A DNA stretch of 64,000 bases, from assembly GCF_000427885.1 (NCBI RefSeq), contig NZ_ATYW01000005.1, positions 62,001-126,000 of the forward strand. Direction: 5' to 3'. The position numbers and the translations under genes were made by a program. The notes beneath the pieces are model-generated. The model was not told the origin of the DNA and did not search any database. It saw nothing but the letters and a program-made list of their open reading frames with translations. Below are positions 36,685 through 44,375 of this stretch, piece by piece; the stretch's first letter is position 1; each line of letters opens with the position of its first letter. Origin of the DNA: Glycomyces tenuis DSM 44171 (GTDB taxonomy: Bacteria > Actinomycetota > Actinomycetes > Mycobacteriales > Micromonosporaceae).

Positions 36685-37941
36685 GTGGCGGCAGCAGTGC
36701 GGAATCATGAGCCGGGACGGGACCGGGGCCGGGTGCCGGCCCGCCGCGGGCGCCGCAGGATCGCCCTGGCGGGCGCGGCCGGGGCGCTCGCCCTCGGCAC
36801 GGCCGCGGTGGTGGTCCCCCACGCGCTCGCCGACGACGAACCGCTCGGCCTGGGCGAGGCGGTCGAGCGCCTCGACGTCGACGAGGCGGCGCTCGGCCTC
36901 CTCGAGATCGGCGAGATCGTCGAGACGGCCGAGTCGCTGACCTACGCGGACGAGACCACCGTGCTCGAGTTCTCCGACCCGGACGCCAGCTACGTCAAAC
37001 TCCACTTCGAGCGGATGCTGCTCACCGGCGGCGACTACGTCACCGTCTCCAGCCCCGACGGGTCCGAGTCGTACCGCTACGACGACTCGCAGATGAGCCG
37101 GTGGGCCACGTCCATCACCGGCGACACCGCGATCGTCGAACTGCACAAGACCGGCGGGGACGCGGTGTCCGACGCTTTGGGCGCCGTGGTCGACAAGGTC
37201 GCCTACGGCTTCCCCGAGGACGTCGTCGACGAACTCGTCGACGAGAAGAACCACCGGGCCAGGCCCGCCGAGAGCCTCTGCTCGGACGACGACAAGAAAC
37301 CCTCGGCGTGCTACGAGAACTCCTACCCGGACATCGTCGACCACACCGAGCCGGTGGCGCGGCTGCTCATCGACGGCACGGTGCTGTGCACCGCGTTCCG
37401 CGTCGGCGAGGAGAACCGGATGCTCACCAACAACCACTGCTTCTCGGAGTCGTGGGAGGCGCAGCGCACCGAGGTGTGGTTCGGCTACACGTGCACCAGC
37501 TGCGCGGGCGGCGAGGCGACCGAGCCGGTCAAGGTCTCCGGCGACCACGTCCTGGCGACCTCGGAGGACCTGGACTACACGCTGTTCAGCGTCGACGACT
37601 TCGCGGCGGTCGAGCGCTTCGGGCACTTGACGCTGTCCGACGACCGGGTCGGGCGCGGCGAGGCGATCTACATCCCGCAGCACCCGGCCGGGCGGCCCTC
37701 GGAGATCGCCGTGGAGTCGACGGTCGACGGCGGCAACTGCGTGGTCGACGAGCCGGTCTACGACGGCTATGTGGCCGACAGCGACGTCGCGTACTACTGC
37801 GACACCGAGTTCGGCTCCTCGGGCTCGCCGGTGCTGTCGCGGGACACGCACGAGGTGATCGCGCTGCACCACTTCGGCGGCTGCCCGAACTCGGGCGTGA
37901 ACGCCTCGCTCATCGAAGACGAGATCGGGTACCTGATCTGA
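36685..37941 (+). CDS. secreted trypsin-like serine protease
   Basis: 418 residues. A basic, Arg-rich leader with an internal hydrophobic stretch (about 29-48, ALAGAAGALALGTAAVVVP) fits a Sec/Tat export signal. The catalytic triad is visible: His in LTNNHCF (about 251), Asp in DLDYTLF (about 297), Ser in FGSSGSPV (about 379). An N-terminal pro-like region (about 50-200) with DPDASYVKLHFERM resembles a beta-sandwich. Cysteines TCTSC and CYENS suggest disulfides. The start is GTG 36685 behind GAAAGGGG. Probably extracellular. Confidence 0.9.
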   Translation: MAAAVRNHEPGRDRGRVPARRGRRRIALAGAAGALALGTAAVVVPHALADDEPLGLGEAVERLDVDEAALGLLEIGEIVETAESLTYADETTVLEFSDPDASYVKLHFERMLLTGGDYVTVSSPDGSESYRYDDSQMSRWATSITGDTAIVELHKTGGDAVSDALGAVVDKVAYGFPEDVVDELVDEKNHRARPAESLCSDDDKKPSACYENSYPDIVDHTEPVARLLIDGTVLCTAFRVGEENRMLTNNHCFSESWEAQRTEVWFGYTCTSCAGGEATEPVKVSGDHVLATSEDLDYTLFSVDDFAAVERFGHLTLSDDRVGRGEAIYIPQHPAGRPSEIAVESTVDGGNCVVDEPVYDGYVADSDVAYYCDTEFGSSGSPVLSRDTHEVIALHHFGGCPNSGVNASLIEDEIGYLI

Positions 37942-37954
37942 GAGCCCACGAAGG

Positions 37955-37976
37955 CCGGATCGGGCGCCCGATCCGG
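37955..37976 (+). terminator. hairpin terminator after the protease gene
   Basis: 10-bp stem (37955-37964 with 37967-37976) followed by GTTTGG, 14 nt after the stop. Confidence 0.6.
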
Positions 37977-38040
37977 GTTTGGCTGCGAGTTAGAGGGCTC
38001 TTAGCGTCGCCTTAGGGCTCGCGGCGCGACGCTGGTGCGC

Positions 38041-38604
38041 ATGAACAAGAAACTGCTACTCGCAAGCACGGGCGCCGCGGTCATCGCCGCGGCGGGATTC
38101 GGATCGATCGCGCTGGCACAGGACGACACGCCGTCCGAGCCGACCGCGGAGCACACCAGCGGGCCGAGCGGCGAACTCGACGCGGTCCCGGACGACGCCA
38201 CGGCCGGAGACGGCCAGGAGCTCTTCGAGAGCGAGGGCGGCACGGTCCTCGCCGAGTGCACCGCCGACGGGCCCGAGCTCGTCTGGTGGGCGCCTGCCGA
38301 GGGCTACACCGTCGACGACGTCGAGGCCGTCCCGTACGAGGACGACGACGGCCGGGACGACGATGACGACCGCGACGACGACGCCGAGGTCGAGTTCACC
38401 AACGGCTCGCTGGAGGTCGACTACGACGTGACCTGCGCCGACGGGCAGCCGCAGGCGAACGTCACGACCGACGACGAGTCCGATGACGACCGCGACGACG
38501 ACGATGACGACGACGACCGGGACGACGACTCCGACGATGACGACGGAGACGACGGAGACGACGACCGGGACGACGACGATGACGACGACCGCGACGAGGA
38601 CTGA
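38041..38604 (+). CDS. secreted Asp-rich low-complexity protein
   Basis: 187 residues. A typical signal peptide (KKLLLASTGAAVIAAAGF, cleavage near ALAQ) precedes an acidic linker and a small conserved region (LAECTADGPELVWWAPAEGYTV and VEFTNGSLEVDYDVTC, two cysteines likely paired). Two Asp/Arg-rich runs, about 100-115 and a C-terminal tail of about 45 residues, consist of D with scattered R/S/G. Such runs bind cations such as Ca2+ in other proteins, but nothing here identifies the ligand. ATG 38041. Function unknown. Confidence 0.78.
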   Translation: MNKKLLLASTGAAVIAAAGFGSIALAQDDTPSEPTAEHTSGPSGELDAVPDDATAGDGQELFESEGGTVLAECTADGPELVWWAPAEGYTVDDVEAVPYEDDDGRDDDDDRDDDAEVEFTNGSLEVDYDVTCADGQPQANVTTDDESDDDRDDDDDDDDRDDDSDDDDGDDGDDDRDDDDDDDRDED

Positions 38605-38618
38605 CACTCCTGGGGTAT

Positions 38619-38651
38619 GGCGGGGCGCGGGCTTGCAGCCCGCGCCCCGCC
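38619..38651 (+). terminator. Rho-independent terminator after the Asp-rich gene
   Basis: Perfect 15-bp GC stem (38619-38633 with 38637-38651) with a TGC loop, 14 nt after the stop. Confidence 0.75.
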
Positions 38652-38675
38652 GCTTTGCCGTGCGCTCGGCACGAG

Positions 38676-38872
38676 GGCGGCGGCTTCGGGAACGGCTCAG
38701 GGCCGGTCCGGCACCGGTCCTCGCGGCGCCGGGGGGAGTTCAGGTCGGTCCGGGGTCGGCTCGTCGAGTGCGAAGTGCGTGGCGGCGGCTTCGGGAACGG
38801 CTCAGGGCCGGTCCCGGGTCGGGCCATGGCCGTCGAGTGGGAGGCACCCGACGGCGTCTTCGGGAACGGCGG
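38676..38872. repeat. 34-nt direct repeats, two exact and one partial
   Basis: GGCGGCGGCTTCGGGAACGG begins both exact copies (38676 and 38781); 38852-38872 keeps the CGGC-TCTTCGGGAACGGCGG core. Spacing of the exact pair is 105 nt. Confidence 0.75.
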
Positions 38873-38946
38873 CCCGGACGGTCCGCGGCGCTCGGCCGCG
38901 GCCCGGGTCACTCGGCCCGGAGTCGCGTCACGATCGTGGAGCTCTC

Positions 38947-39001
38947 CTTCATGCTTCCGACTATCGTCGAGCCCTACTTCATGCTTCCGACTATCGTCGA
39001 G
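38947..39001. repeat. 25-nt tandem repeat at the mqnC 3' end
   Basis: Exact copies at 38947-38971 and 38977-39001 (period 30). The second copy encodes the last residues of MqnC (STIVGSMK) and its neighbour carries the same codons outside the gene. Confidence 0.8.
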
Positions 39002-40119
39002 AAGTGCGACCTCACCCGGTCGTCGCTCGGGTCGTCGTCGGGCGTCCAGTGGACCGACATGCGCTCGTAGACCGTGTTGCGCTGCGCGGGAACGCGGTCG
39101 GCGGTGCGGATGAGCGCGATGAGCTCCGAGAGCCGCGAGCGGTGCCGCGCGCCCGCCGAGGAGATCACGTTCTCCTCCAGCATGATCGAGCCGAGGTCGT
39201 CCACGCCGAGGTGGAGGCTCAGCTGTCCCGCCGCCTTCCCGGTGGTCAACCACGACGACTGGAGGTGCTTCACGTTGTGGAAGTACAGGCGGGCCGTCGC
39301 CAGCAGGCGCAGATACTCCATGACCGTCGCCTGCGTGCGGCCCTTGAGGTGGTTGTTCTCCGGCTGGTAGGTCCACGGGATGAACGAGCGGAAGCCGCCG
39401 GTGCGGTCCTGCACGTCGCGGATCATCCGCAGGTGCTCGATGCGCTCGTGCGCGGTCTCGCCGGTGCCCATCATCATCGTCGCCGTGGATTCGAGCCCCA
39501 GCTCGTGGGCGGTCTCCATGATCTCCAGCCAGCGCTCGCCCGACTCCTTGAGCGGGGCGAGGGCCGTGCGGGGCCGCGCGGGGAGCATCTCCGCGCCCGC
39601 TCCGGCGATCGAGTCGAGCCCGGCGGCCTTGATGCGCCCCACCGCCTCCTCGATGTCGGTGCCCGAGACCTTCGCCATGTGGGCGATCTCCGAGGGCCCG
39701 ATGGAGTGGATCGCCAACTGCGGGTACTCGCGCTTGACCGCGCTGAAGAGCGTCTCGTAGTACTCGACGCCGAACTCGGGGTGGTGGCCGCCCTGGAGCA
39801 TCACCTGGGTCGCGCCGAGCTCGACGGCCTCGCCGCAGCGGCGCAGGATCTCCTCCAGCGAGTGGTCCCAGCCCTCCTCGTGCTTCGGGGCCCGGTAGAA
39901 GGCGCAGAACTTGCACGCGGTGACGCACACGTTCGTGTAGTTGATGTTGCGGTCGATGATGTAGGTGACGATGTTGTCGCCGATGACGCGCCTGCGGACG
40001 GTGTCCGCGGCCTCTGCCAGCGCGTGGAAGGGGGCTTCGGTGTAGAGCAGTTCGGCTTCCTCGGCTCCGATGCGGCCGCCGTCGGCGGCTCGGGCGAGGA
40101 CATCGTCAATCTCGGCCAT
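38974..40119 (-). CDS. mqnC: cyclic dehypoxanthinyl futalosine synthase (MqnC)
   Basis: 381-residue radical SAM enzyme that cyclises dehypoxanthine futalosine in the futalosine menaquinone pathway. The 4Fe-4S/SAM motif CVTACKFCAFYRAP lies near 65-78; QVMLQGGHHP, HSIGPSEIAHMAKVSG, TATMMMGTGETAHERIEHL and IPWTYQPENNHLKG are family blocks that separate it from MqnE (at 46096). ATG 40119 gives the usual N-terminus MAEIDDVLARAADGG. Its 3' end carries a 25-nt tandem duplication. mqnA lies 1 kb away, mqnE 6 kb away; mqnB and mqnD are not in the window. Confidence 0.95.
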   Translation of the reverse strand: MAEIDDVLARAADGGRIGAEEAELLYTEAPFHALAEAADTVRRRVIGDNIVTYIIDRNINYTNVCVTACKFCAFYRAPKHEEGWDHSLEEILRRCGEAVELGATQVMLQGGHHPEFGVEYYETLFSAVKREYPQLAIHSIGPSEIAHMAKVSGTDIEEAVGRIKAAGLDSIAGAGAEMLPARPRTALAPLKESGERWLEIMETAHELGLESTATMMMGTGETAHERIEHLRMIRDVQDRTGGFRSFIPWTYQPENNHLKGRTQATVMEYLRLLATARLYFHNVKHLQSSWLTTGKAAGQLSLHLGVDDLGSIMLEENVISSAGARHRSRLSELIALIRTADRVPAQRNTVYERMSVHWTPDDDPSDDRVRSHFSTIVGSMK

Positions 40120-40289
40120 GGACGAAGCGTATCCGGAGAACCGGGCGCGGCACAGCTCCCCTGTTCGCGGTGACCGACAAGTCTCCTCGGCTGCGGCGGC
40201 ACGGTCCCGGCGGCAAGGCCGCGGCCGTCTCGGGCGCCGCTCGATCGGGCTTCGGCGGACCCGACAGCCGCGCTCTGCGGCTCGGGCCG

Positions 40290-41060
40290 TCAGTCGACGT
40301 AGTACAGCTCGGTGTGGATCTCGGCGGCGCCGGCCGTCTCCAGCACTTCCTTGACGCCGAGGACCATCTCGTACGGCCCGCACAGGAACCACTCGTCGAT
40401 CTCGGCCGGATCGACCAGGCCCGCGAGGACCTCGCGGAGCCGTTCGGGGGTGAGCCGTCCGGTGAGCAGCGGGCTCGCGCCTTCAGAGCGGGTGCGGACG
40501 TGGTGGAGCCTGAACCGCTCGCCGTGGCGCCGCTCCAGTTCGGCGAGCTCCTCGGCGAACATGGTGGACTCGCCGGTCCGGTTGGAGTACAGGACCGTCA
40601 CGGTCGCCCCGGCGTCAAGGGCCGCGGCGGCGATGGACAGGATCGGGGTGATGCCCGATCCGGCGACGATCGCGCCGTAGTGGCGGGCCGGGTCGGGTTC
40701 GGTGCAGAAGACGCCGAGCGGCGGCAGCACTTCGAGGACGTCGCCGGGGGCGAGGCTGGCCTTGGCGTAGGCGGAGAAGCTGCCCTGGGGGATGAACTTG
40801 ATGCCCAGCCGCAGCGTGCCGTCCTCGGCGAGTTCGCGCGGCGTGGAGGCCAGCGAGTAGGAGCGGCGGACCTCACTGCCGTCGTCCTCGACGCGCTGGA
40901 AGGTGATGTGCTGGCCGGGCTTGAAGGCGAAGGCCTCGCGCAGTTCCGGCGGCACGGCGAGGGTGACTTCGAGGGAGTCCTCGGTGAGAGGCCTGACCCG
41001 GCCGACGGAGAGCTTGTGCCACGCGGGGCGCTTGCGGCGCTTGTTGAGCTCGACGGTCAT
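40290..41060 (-). CDS. ferredoxin reductase-type flavoprotein (PaaE-like, no 2Fe-2S domain)
   Basis: 256 residues. FAD- and NAD(P)H-binding oxidoreductase: FKPGQHITFQRV, FAD motif RRSYSLAS (near 64), NAD(P) loop GSGITPILSIAAAALDAGATV, and CGPYEMVLGVKEVL. It is like PaaE but lacks the ~90-residue C-terminal 2Fe-2S ferredoxin domain, ending at HTELYYVD. ATG overlaps the mqnA stop (ATGA), so it is cotranscribed with mqnA. A one-electron carrier partner would be needed; its role with menaquinone synthesis is inference only. Confidence 0.85.
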   Translation of the reverse strand: MTVELNKRRKRPAWHKLSVGRVRPLTEDSLEVTLAVPPELREAFAFKPGQHITFQRVEDDGSEVRRSYSLASTPRELAEDGTLRLGIKFIPQGSFSAYAKASLAPGDVLEVLPPLGVFCTEPDPARHYGAIVAGSGITPILSIAAAALDAGATVTVLYSNRTGESTMFAEELAELERRHGERFRLHHVRTRSEGASPLLTGRLTPERLREVLAGLVDPAEIDEWFLCGPYEMVLGVKEVLETAGAAEIHTELYYVD

Positions 41061-41917
41061 GCGGTGCCCTCTCCAGCGGGAAAGAATTCGGGGCCGCCCT
41101 CCTGCATGGGGGCCACATCCGTATAACCGGCGGCGCGCGAGGCGAATTCCCGCAGACCGTCGAGGTGTCGGTCACTCAGCGTGAACTGGAGGCGGTCGAA
41201 GTACTCGGCGAGCGCGGCGGGCGCGAACGGCTCCCAGCGGGCGGCGGAGGCGACGACCTCGTCGATCTCGGCGCGGCAGCGCCGCACCGACTCGCAGAAC
41301 GCCAGGTGGACGTCCTTGACCAGACCGGGGTGGGCCTCGGCGTACTCGCGGCGGACGGCCCACACGGCGAAGACCATCGGCAGGCCGGTCCAGTCCTTCC
41401 AGGCGTCGGCGAGGTCGACCACGTGGTTGCCCCCCGGGTCGTGGTGGACGCGGAGGGCCTCGTCGCCGATGAGGACGGCGGCGTCGGCGCCGTCCAGGGC
41501 CGAGGCGAGGTCGGGCGGCGTGGTGGCGAATTCGGGGGTGAGGCCGTGCCGCTGCTCGAGGAGCATCCGCGCCAGGAGGACGCCGGTGCGGGAGGTGGAG
41601 GTGAGCGAGACCTTCGGCGAGGCGGGGAGCTCGGCGAGCGGGGTCTTGGAGACGAGGTTGACGCTGAGGACCGGGCCGTCGGCGGCGACGGCGATGTCGG
41701 GCACGAGCAGGAGCCGGTCGGCGTGCCGGAGGTACTCGACGAGGCTGATCGGGCCTATGTCGAGGTCGCCGTCGACGAGGCGGCGGCTGAGCTCGTCCGG
41801 CGGGGCGCGGTGCAGGTCGACGTCGAGCAGCGCGCCCGACCTGGCCAGTCCCCAGTAGATGGGCAGGCAGTTGAGGAAAGCGATATGACCGACCCTGGGG
41901 CGCCGTGCGTTGTTCAC
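41057..41917 (-). CDS. mqnA: chorismate dehydratase (MqnA)
   Basis: 286 residues, first step of the futalosine pathway: chorismate to 3-enolpyruvylbenzoate. Periplasmic-binding-protein-like fold with VGHIAFLNCLPIYWGL at the N-terminus, DLDIGPISLVEYLRHAD, SKTPLAELPASPKVSLTSTSRTGV, and LIGDEALR. GTG 41917 is the start. It is followed by the flavin reductase gene through a 4-nt overlap. Confidence 0.95.
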   Translation of the reverse strand: MNNARRPRVGHIAFLNCLPIYWGLARSGALLDVDLHRAPPDELSRRLVDGDLDIGPISLVEYLRHADRLLLVPDIAVAADGPVLSVNLVSKTPLAELPASPKVSLTSTSRTGVLLARMLLEQRHGLTPEFATTPPDLASALDGADAAVLIGDEALRVHHDPGGNHVVDLADAWKDWTGLPMVFAVWAVRREYAEAHPGLVKDVHLAFCESVRRCRAEIDEVVASAARWEPFAPAALAEYFDRLQFTLSDRHLDGLREFASRAAGYTDVAPMQEGGPEFFPAGEGTA

Positions 41918-42004
41918 AGACTCGACCGTAGCCGGTCGCGGGGGCGTTCGGCGCCGACGGCGACACCGCGGAGACGTGGGCCCCTGCGGGGTGCTCTTCG
42001 CGGC

Positions 42005-42307
42005 TCAGTCCTCGTCGTCGACGGTCTCGACGATCGTGACGTCGGCTTCGCCGACCTCGCCGTCATTGGAGACGAGCGCGCTGAGGCGGTCGAGGACCGC
42101 CTCGTCGTCGCTGGTGAGGACGATGGCGTCCCCCGGGCGGACGTCCATGGTCAGGACCTGGAGGATCGACTTGGCGTCGTGGCGGCCCTGGCCGGCCTTC
42201 GCGATCAGGACCTCGGCGTTCGACTGCGCCGCGGTGTCGACGAAGACGGTCGCGGGCCGGGCCTGGATCCCGACTTCAGTGGTCACTTTCACACGGCGTT
42301 CCGCCAT
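42005..42307 (-). CDS. HPr-family phosphocarrier-like protein with Gln15 (Crh-like)
   Basis: 100 residues of HPr fold: the KVTTEVGIQARPATVFVDTA start aligns with V-T-x-x-x-G-L-H-A-R-P-A of HPr, but the phosphorylated His15 is Gln (codon CAG, GIQARPA), as in Bacillus Crh. The regulatory serine is kept (DAKSILQVLTMDV, Ser47), so a HPr-kinase-type site remains. This implies a regulatory rather than a sugar-transport role, although no HPr kinase or PTS gene lies in the window. ATG 42307, preceded by a GGTGGCAGAC purine-rich stretch on the minus strand. The neighbouring gene is the zinc-ribbon protein upstream; mqnA downstream. Confidence 0.88.
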   Translation of the reverse strand: MAERRVKVTTEVGIQARPATVFVDTAAQSNAEVLIAKAGQGRHDAKSILQVLTMDVRPGDAIVLTSDDEAVLDRLSALVSNDGEVGEADVTIVETVDDED

Positions 42308-42444
42308 GTCTGCCACCCCCACTCTCGGCGAAGCGTTCGGGCCATGCGTTCGGTTCAGCACCAGCATGGCCCGAGACGGGGGCGGATGGGCGACTTTCCG
42401 GCCTTTCGCCGATTTCACCCCGTTCGCAGGGCGGGACCGGCCGG

Positions 42445-44375
42445 TCAGGCCGACGAGTCCCCTTCGTCGGTCTTCTGGCCGCCGTAGACGGTGGGGCGCG
42501 GGAGCGGGATGTGCTCGGGCAGCTCGCCGCGGTCGACGATGAAGTTCTTGACCCTCGCGCGGCCCGGCTTGAACGAGCCCGAGTCGCCGTGGTCGTCGGA
42601 CGGCGGCCACGACTCCGGCGGGACCTTCGCGACGCCGGCGCGGTTGGGCTTGCTCGAGGGCTCCTCGAAGAGGCTGATGTCGGGCGCGTCGACGATCTTC
42701 TTCGCCGAGACCGATTCGGCGGCGGCCTTGGGCGCGGGGCCTTCGGCGGGGGCCTGCGCCGCCGCGGACCGCTCCTCCTCGGAGGCTTCGCCAGACGGCT
42801 CGGCGGCCGGTTCCTCGGCCCGCGCTCACCGGCCGGCTCCATGGACGGCGGAGTGATGGCCTCCGGCGCCGGTTCGGACTCGTAGTCCGGCGGGGCGGCC
42901 TCCGACATCGGTGAGTCGACGCCTCCGGTCGGGAACGGCCGACCGGGCTCGGGGTTCGGGACCGGCTCGGGCGGCGGGACCGGGCCGGGCTCGGGCTCGG
43001 GGAGCGGCGGCGCTGGATCGGGACGGGGCTGCGGCTCCGGTGTCGGCGGCGGGCCGGGCGGGGGCACCGGCTCCGGGCGCTCCGGTTCCGGCGCGGGCTC
43101 CGGTTCGGGCCTGTCGGGCTCGGGAGCCGGATCGGGGCCGGGCTCGCGGTCGGCGGCCGGGGCCTCGGTGTGGACGGTCTCGGCGGCCTCGACGCTGCCT
43201 TCGGGGTGCTCGTCCGCCTCGTCGGAGCGGTGCACCACGTCGACGGTGTCGTGCTCGTCGGTCTCGCTCTCGGGCTCGGCTTCGACGGCGACGACGGCGG
43301 GCTCGGCCTCACCTTCGTCGACGATCACGGCCGCGGGCTCGGGTTCTCCCGGCGCTGATTCCTTCGGCTCGGCGTCGTCCTTCGCCTCGGCGGGCTCGGC
43401 TTCGGGCTCGCTCTCGCCTTCCGGCGCGGCGGCCTCTGCGGCGGTCTCGCCTTCGGCTTCGTCCTCGGGCTCGTCGTCGGTCTCGGCCGACGGCGGCGCG
43501 GGCGGCAGGGACTCGCCGGGGACATCGGCTCCGAGGTCGGCGAGCGCGGCCTCGTCTTCGTCCGAGAGGTCGACGGAATCGTCGAGCACCTCGGGGTCGG
43601 GGAGCTCGTCCCACAGGGCGCCGTCCCCGTCCTCGTCGACGGGCGCCGGGGCGGGAGTCGAGGCGGCCTGCGCCGCGGGCGCCGGGGCGGCCTGCGGCGC
43701 GGGCTCGGCGGCGGCCGGTTCCGGCTCGAGGTTCACCTCGGGGACCGGCGGCGGCGAAGGAGGCGTCGGCATCAGCGGCGGCGCGGGCTGCTGCGGGCTC
43801 GCCGCCGGAGGCGGCGCGAACGGCGGCTGCACGGGCGCGGACCGCACCGGCGAGGGGTGCGCCTGCGGCATGGGCGGCGGCGAAGGGGGCGCGGCCGGTG
43901 TCACCGGCGGCAGCGACTGCGACTGCGGGGGCAAAGGCGCCTGCGGAGCCGCCTGCATCGGCTGCGCCTGCGGGGCCGGTGGCGGGACCGGCGCGGAGCC
44001 GGAGGCCTGCTGGGCCATCGGCGGAGGCGGCATCGTCGCGGGCGGCACCGTCATCGGCGGGCGGACGGCGGCCGAGCCCGAAGCGGGCGGCGGCTGCGGC
44101 GGCTGGTAGGGCGCCTGGCCGCCCATCGGCGGAGGCGGCGGGACCGCGGCGTGGCCCTGCGCGTGGTTCTGCACATGGCCCTGCGGCGGTGGCGGCGCCT
44201 GACCCGGCTGCGCGTACTGCGGGGCCGCGGGCGGCGCGTACGACGGCGGCGGCGGGTACTGCGGCTCCGGCGGGAAGCCCCCGATCGGCGGCGGCAGCGG
44301 AGCTCCGCACTGCGAGCAGCGCCGAAGCCTGGACGTCAGGCGCTGACCGCAAGAGCTACAGCTGTTGTCGTCCAC
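42445..44375 (-). pseudogene. Pro-rich double zinc-ribbon protein, apparently frameshifted
   Basis: Starts at GTG 44375 with GAGGAGG 5-6 nt upstream. N-terminal zinc ribbon CSSCGQRLTSRLRRCSQCG, then over 400 residues of Pro/Gln/Ala/Glu-rich low complexity. The main frame turns into Arg/Ser/Pro-rich out-of-frame sequence at about 42820-42828; the -1 frame continues sensibly (AEEPAAEPSGEASEEERS, DISLFEEPSSKPNRAG, VKNFIVDRGELPEHIPLPR) to a stop at 42445. A single missing base would restore one frame. The uncorrected frame would run on to 42276 and overlap the HPr gene. Function unknown; probably cytosolic and regulatory. Confidence 0.65.

Larger units (their letters stand above)
38605..38973. 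other. repeat-bearing intergenic region
   Basis: 369 nt without a supported gene between convergent genes: the terminator above, then a 34-nt exact repeat (38676-38709, 38781-38814) with a diverged third copy near 38852-38872, and a 25-nt repeat that overlaps the mqnC end. Reading frames here encode repeated GGGFGNGSGP or EPFPKPPP strings that look like by-products of the DNA repeat. Confidence 0.6.

Noticed and set aside
38655-39113. Open frame encoding GGGFGNGSGP repeats.
   Set aside because: Produced by the 34-nt DNA repeat; no start context and overlaps the mqnC end.
43168-44109. Ser/Gly-rich frame opposite the zinc-ribbon gene.
   Set aside because: Shadow of the Pro-rich coding strand.
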